This document shows positions 6,234 through 8,734 of a stretch of 8,734 nt of DNA, piece by piece. Each line of letters begins with the position of its first letter. Position 1 is the stretch's first letter. Position numbers and translations under genes: made by a program. The DNA comes from COE1 sp036310845. Lineage in GTDB: Bacteria > Bacillota > Clostridia > Lachnospirales > Lachnospiraceae. The notes beneath the pieces are model-generated. The model ran no database searches, was not told the origin of the DNA, and saw nothing but the letters and a program-made list of their open reading frames with translations. The DNA is taken from the NCBI GenBank assembly GCA_036310845.1, contig JAXJRB010000013.1, forward strand, positions 1 to 8,734, read 5' to 3'.

Positions 6234-7472
6234 TCACAATAACGCATGAATAAATAAACCGCTTCTAAGCTTCGGCTCAAACCATGTAGACTTTGGCGGC
6301 ATCAAGCGATTTGCATCCGCTACGCCAAACAATTCATGAATCGATGTTGGATACATTGCAAAAGCAACCTTACAATCTAAGTTTACTCTTCTTTCAAGCT
6401 CTTCAATTCCACGAATTCCACCAATAAAATCAATTCTCTTATCTGTCTTAGGGTCTTCAATACCTAGCATTGGTGCTAAACAATGATTTTGTAAAATGGC
6501 AACATCTAATCCATCTACCGGGTCATCATTCTGATATTCTTCCTTTACTTCTAATAAATACCATGTATTACCCAACAGCATGGAAATCTGTCCTTTTTTC
6601 TCAGGCTTATGACATGCATTTCCCTTCTCAACAATAGAGAATACATCCTGAATCTTCACCATGAACTCTTCTTCACTTAATCCATTTAAATCTTTAACCA
6701 CACGATTATAATCCATAATCATCAACTCTTCATCTGCAAATAAAACAGATAAGAAATAGTTAAATTCTTCCTCACCCGTGTATGTCGGGTTTTCTTCTCT
6801 CTTCTTAAGGCCAACCTTTACCGCAGATGCACAACGATGATGTCCATCTGCAATATAAATCTCATTAATTCCAGCAAATGTATTCTGAATCGCCATAACA
6901 TCCGAATCTTCTCTGATACACCATACACGATGGGTAATTCCATCCTCAGACGCAAAATCATACAACGTCGCACTTTGTTTCGTTCTTATTAAAATCTCTC
7001 TTAACACATCATTTGCGCGATACACCAAAAAAATAGGACCTGTCTGTGCATTACAGCTATCGACATGGCGAATACGGTCAAGTTCTTTATCCGCTCTTGT
7101 ATTCTCGTGCTTTTTAATAACCTGCTTCTGATAATCATCTACACTTGCACAGGCTACAATACCAGTCTGCACTCTCCCATTCATAGTCAACTCATAAATA
7201 TAATAAACCGGCTTATCTTCCTGAATAAACTGTCCCTGTTCAATCATGCTCCATAATAAATCATGCGCTTTCTGATAAACTCTATCATCATAAGTATCTA
7301 CCGCCGTGTCAAACTGCGTTTCAGCTCTATCTATATTTAAAAAAGAAAGCGGTTTTCCCTGGACTGCTTCGGTAGCTTCCTCTCTATTATATACATCGTA
7401 TGGAAGTGCTACAATTTCCGCCTCTAATCCATACTTTGGTCTATATGCTCTAAAAGGTTTTATTACTGCCAT
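6234..7472 (-). CDS. DUF1015 family protein
   Basis: A 412-residue soluble protein matching the DUF1015 family (COG4198) from end to end. It has the N-terminal PFRAYRPK (6-13) and LPYDVYNREEA (23-33), the KKHENTRADKELDR motif (120-133), the IADGHHR motif (207-213), and the conserved C-terminal MPPKSTWFEPKLRSG (391-405). The function is not established. From memory, this family often sits beside serine-biosynthesis genes in Clostridia, and the DGHHR motif resembles that of ParB/sulfiredoxin-fold serine kinases; that link is only inference, and no serine genes are in this window. The start at 7472 is preceded by GGAGG (7480-7484) at 7 nt. The longer in-frame extension to 7544 would begin at TTG without a ribosome binding site. 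Confidence 0.9.
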   Translation of the reverse strand: MAVIKPFRAYRPKYGLEAEIVALPYDVYNREEATEAVQGKPLSFLNIDRAETQFDTAVDTYDDRVYQKAHDLLWSMIEQGQFIQEDKPVYYIYELTMNGRVQTGIVACASVDDYQKQVIKKHENTRADKELDRIRHVDSCNAQTGPIFLVYRANDVLREILIRTKQSATLYDFASEDGITHRVWCIREDSDVMAIQNTFAGINEIYIADGHHRCASAVKVGLKKREENPTYTGEEEFNYFLSVLFADEELMIMDYNRVVKDLNGLSEEEFMVKIQDVFSIVEKGNACHKPEKKGQISMLLGNTWYLLEVKEEYQNDDPVDGLDVAILQNHCLAPMLGIEDPKTDKRIDFIGGIRGIEELERRVNLDCKVAFAMYPTSIHELFGVADANRLMPPKSTWFEPKLRSGLFIHALL

Positions 7473-7558
7473 TTCAATTCCTCCGTCATGTATTCTTCCT
7501 CTATAATCCGTACACTTTATATCCATTTCCCATTTCTTTAACAAGAATTTCTTGCCAA

Positions 7559-7580
7559 AGTGTGTGCGCTAGCACACACT
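7559..7580 (-). other. GC-rich hairpin at the predicted 5' end of the DUF1015 mRNA
   Basis: AGTGTGTGC (7559-7567) and GCACACACT (7572-7580) form a perfect 9-bp stem with a 4-nt loop, much more GC-rich than its surroundings. With the predicted -10 at 7592-7587, transcription would start at about 7580, placing this hairpin at the very 5' end of the mRNA. It could stabilise the transcript or be a repressor site. On the plus strand it is followed by ATTTTTATT and so resembles a terminator, but no plus-strand gene precedes it. A second perfect palindrome, CAAGAA-T-TTCTTG, lies at 7542-7554. Confidence 0.5.
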
Positions 7581-7586
7581 ATTTTT

Positions 7587-7615
7587 ATTGTATCAAAAAA
7601 CACTTCTAAAATGAA
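7587..7615 (-). promoter_or_regulatory. Probable DUF1015 gene promoter
   Basis: On the minus strand, TGA followed by -10 TACAAT (7592-7587) gives an extended -10 element, with a weak -35 TTCATT (7615-7610) at 17 nt. An ACTTC/GAAGT inverted repeat (7602-7606/7613-7617) overlaps the -35. The leader to the ATG would be about 108 nt. Confidence 0.5.
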
Positions 7616-7671
7616 GTTATTTCTATTATTTGTAACCAGAATACCACAATAAATAATTACTATGATGTTTT

Positions 7672-7700
7672 TTGACAAGTATTCCTTATAGTGTTAGAAT
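7672..7700 (+). promoter_or_regulatory. Near-consensus promoter of the 95-residue orphan gene
   Basis: A perfect -35 TTGACA (7672-7677), a 17-nt spacer ending TGT, and -10 TAGAAT (7695-7700), an extended -10. Transcription should start near 7707, giving a leader of about 80 nt. In that leader CTAATTG (7709-7715) is complementary to CAATTAG (7741-7747), and AGTTG/CAACT (7702-7706/7716-7720) is an alternative pairing. No known riboswitch motif is seen. The gene-free stretch 7473-7786 is otherwise accounted for by this promoter, the DUF1015 promoter and the hairpin. Confidence 0.8.
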
Positions 7701-7786
7701 AAGTTGAACTAATTGCAACTATCAAAACTCTAAATCATTACAATTAGCTTCAAAAAGATTAACAATTTAGAAAGGATGGCGTTATT

Positions 7787-8074
7787 ATGACTCCAGAAGA
7801 TAGAGTATTTCTTGAACGAATCAACGCATATGCTGACAACGTGTTACACGACATTGACCCTCAAAAGACAAAAATTTCTTACCAGCTCGATAAATTAAAA
7901 CCAATTATGGAAGAAATTGCCGCTGAAACAAATGTAACTGTAACAGATGTCTTTATTAAGTATATGGATCTTGCCAGCGAAGCAACCGTTGCCACTGAGA
8001 AAAAATTCCAAAGCACTGTTGGCAATATGACAAAATATGGCGATGTTCATGATACATTTTCCATCTACAATTGA
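7787..8074 (+). CDS. Uncharacterised 95-residue protein
   Basis: I do not recognise this protein. The start is well supported: AAAGGATGG (7771-7779) lies 7 nt before the ATG, behind a near-consensus promoter, and a perfect terminator follows 50 nt after the stop, so it is a complete single-gene unit. The product is soluble, slightly acidic and probably all-helical: no signal peptide, no membrane segment, no cysteines. Stretches such as DKLKPIMEEIAAE (35-47) followed by VTVTDVFIKYMDLASEA (50-66) read as amphipathic helices, with a polar C-terminal tail ending FSIYN. There is no helix-turn-helix or catalytic motif that I can defend. The promoter strength suggests high expression. Its neighbours (DUF1015 gene, repeats, IS fragment) do not point to a role. 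Confidence 0.85.
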   Translation: MTPEDRVFLERINAYADNVLHDIDPQKTKISYQLDKLKPIMEEIAAETNVTVTDVFIKYMDLASEATVATEKKFQSTVGNMTKYGDVHDTFSIYN

Positions 8075-8087
8075 TATCAAGATAACG

Positions 8088-8105
8088 AATGTGTTAGAAC
8101 ACATT
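8088..8105. repeat. Perfect 8-bp inverted repeat after the 95-residue gene
   Basis: AATGTGTT (8088-8095) and AACACATT (8098-8105) are exact reverse complements with a 2-nt centre. It lies between the stop codon and the terminator. The 2-nt centre is too tight for a stable RNA loop, so the form is more like a dimeric protein site or a hairpin with a partly melted tip. Confidence 0.4.
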
Positions 8106-8123
8106 TTCGCATACGTTTGCACA

Positions 8124-8155
8124 GAAAAAGGATGCTTCCCCAAGCATCCTTTTTC
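8124..8155. terminator. Strong bidirectional terminator
   Basis: A perfect 14-bp stem, GAAAAAGGATGCTT (8124-8137) with AAGCATCCTTTTTC (8142-8155), has a CCCC loop. The five T residues on the plus-strand side end the 95-residue gene. The symmetric five T residues on the minus strand would end any transcript coming from the right. Confidence 0.92.
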
Positions 8156-8158
8156 TAA

Positions 8159-8408
8159 CCTTTTACACTTTTCTCGAAAAAATTTTCTTTTACACTTTCC
8201 CTTTACACATTTCCGTAAGATTTTCCTTTTACACTTTCCCTTTACACATTTCCATAAGAATTTCCTTTTACATTTTCCCTTTACACATTTCTGCAAGAAT
8301 TTCCTTTTACATTTTCCCTTTACACATTTCTGCAAGAATTTCCTTTTACATTTTCACTCTTCACATTTCCGTAAGATTTTCCTTTTACATCTTTCCTACA
8401 CTTACACG
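8159..8408. repeat. 39-bp tandem repeat array
   Basis: Five full 39-bp copies run head to tail: 8186-8224, 8225-8263, 8264-8302, 8303-8341 and 8342-8380. A shortened copy precedes them (8159-8185, lacking about the middle third) and a decaying partial copy follows (about 8381-8408). Each unit is built of three 13-mers. The first two resemble one another (CCTTTTACAYTTT and CCCTTTACACATT) and the third is TCYRYAAGAWTTT. There are no spacers, so it is not CRISPR. Because 39 is a multiple of 3, long frames stay open on both strands; on the minus strand a Cys/Lys-rich 13-residue unit (CVKGKCKRKFLQK) recurs. That frame is stopped by TGA in the last full copy, lacks an ATG and ribosome binding site, and runs on into antisense of the 95-residue gene, so I do not call it a gene. 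Confidence 0.92.
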
Positions 8409-8558
8409 ATTAAACAATTCCCCCCCATTTTTATTCCCCATATTATCATATTGAAGTTCCCCACTCTTTCAATATGCTTAAGAACTCTCACCCACACAAA
8501 CATCTACTACACAAGTAACAATGTTCTATTTCGTTCGTAACGCCGTTCTTATGAGATG
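8409..8558 (-). other. Gene-free stretch with a 9-bp inverted repeat
   Basis: Contains CATATTGAA (8447-8455) and TTCAATATG (8468-8476), a perfect 9-bp stem with a 12-nt loop, next to a C8 run at about 8420-8427. A 33-codon minus-strand frame (8503-8402) has an ATG but no ribosome binding site and an unconvincing composition; I do not call it a gene. The stretch lies downstream of the minus-strand promoter at 8559-8587 and would be part of its transcript. Confidence 0.4.
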
Positions 8559-8587
8559 ATTATTGCACAGAACAACGTTATTGTCAA
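8559..8587 (-). promoter_or_regulatory. Strong minus-strand promoter reading into the repeat array
   Basis: On the minus strand, a perfect -35 TTGACA (8587-8582), a 17-nt spacer ending TGC, and -10 AATAAT (8564-8559) form an extended -10 promoter. The -35 overlaps the TGA that ends the transposase fragment. An imperfect inverted repeat, AACGCCGTTCT (8539-8549) and AGAACAACGTT (8569-8579), 9 of 11 matching, has one arm in the spacer and the other just past the start site, 30 bp centre to centre, like an operator pair. No convincing protein gene follows; the first terminator met is at 8155-8124. Confidence 0.6.
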
Positions 8588-8734
8588 CCATATTTCGACA
8601 TTTTTTTATACTTTAAGTTTGCATGTCTATCAAATATCATCAGCGCCGACTTTCCTTTCAGATATCCCATAAAACTTGATACACTCATTTTAGGTGGTAT
8701 GCTTACCAACATATGAATGTGATCCGCCATTAAA
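8584..8734 (-). pseudogene. Truncated IS200/IS605-family transposase (TnpA), 5' end outside window
   Basis: The minus-strand frame reads MADHIHMLVSIPPK and then SSFMGYLKGKSALMIFDRH, typical of the Y1 transposase of the IS200/IS605 group, including the HUH metal-binding motif (His-Ile-His). TnpA mobilises single-stranded DNA. After ANLKYK (near 8602-8620) the family-typical continuation (G-N-R-x-F-W and the later catalytic tyrosine in a K-Y-I-Q-like helix) is absent, and the frame ends seven codons later at TGA 8586-8584. The visible part is therefore missing the C-terminal third with the nucleophile and cannot be active. The amino end runs off the window; the frame remains open at 8734. Confidence 0.85.

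Noticed and set aside
7559..7590. Plus-strand intrinsic terminator (stem followed by ATTTTTATT)
   Set aside because: No plus-strand gene precedes it; its position at the predicted DUF1015 start site fits a 5' hairpin better.
7895..8335. Minus-strand 146-codon frame with a repeated Cys/Lys-rich 13-residue unit
   Set aside because: It starts at TTG with no ribosome binding site, a TGA closes it just upstream, and it crosses a strong terminator and continues antisense to the well-supported 95-residue gene. The openness follows from the 39-bp period.
8159..8408. CRISPR array
   Set aside because: The 39-bp units abut one another with no unique spacers, and no cas genes are present.
8037..8540. 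Plus-strand 167-codon frame across the repeats
   Set aside because: It overlaps the end of the 95-residue gene and a perfect terminator, has no ribosome binding site, and its Phe/His/Leu-rich content only reflects the T/C-rich repeat.

Overview
The window looks like chromosomal DNA of a low-GC, Gram-positive anaerobe, most likely a Clostridia/Lachnospiraceae-type bacterium. This is inferred from AT-rich intergenic DNA, strong AGGAGG-like ribosome binding sites before almost every gene, sigma-A-like promoters with extended -10 elements, a tRNA without encoded CCA, and the gene set (long-form Asd, DUF1015 protein, NitT/TauT-type ABC transporter). No database search was possible.

Layout. (1) 1-226, minus: the N-terminal part of a Nudix hydrolase that runs off the left edge. 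(2) 466-3039, minus: asd (aspartate-semialdehyde dehydrogenase) and argH (argininosuccinate lyase), each with its own promoter; the asd promoter has an inverted repeat between -35 and -10, and the argH promoter has an ArgR-box-like sequence touching its -35. (3) 3239-4823, plus: an overlapping ATPase-permease pair of an SsuB/SsuC-type ABC importer with no substrate-binding protein gene beside it. It ends at a two-way terminator shared with a convergent tRNA-Thr(CGU). (4) 5030-6209, minus: an MscS-type mechanosensitive channel followed by a 48-codon small gene broken by one base in an A-run. The pair is bracketed by two related 46-47 nt hairpin repeats. (5) 6234-7472, minus: a DUF1015 protein. 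(6) 7672-8155, plus: a 95-residue orphan protein with a near-consensus promoter, a long leader and a perfect terminator. (7) 8159-8734: accessory-looking DNA with a 39-bp tandem repeat (five full copies, 13-bp subunits), a strong promoter on the minus strand aimed through the repeats toward the shared terminator, and a truncated IS200/IS605 TnpA fragment running off the right edge.

Most of the window is ordinary housekeeping: amino-acid biosynthesis, transport, osmotic protection and a tRNA. The least explained parts are the right end (39-bp array plus a predicted antisense-strand transcript of about 430 nt), the paired hairpin elements around mscS, and the small gene behind mscS that needs a -1 shift to be read. 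I found no CRISPR array, toxin-antitoxin pair, phage module or recognisable defence system.
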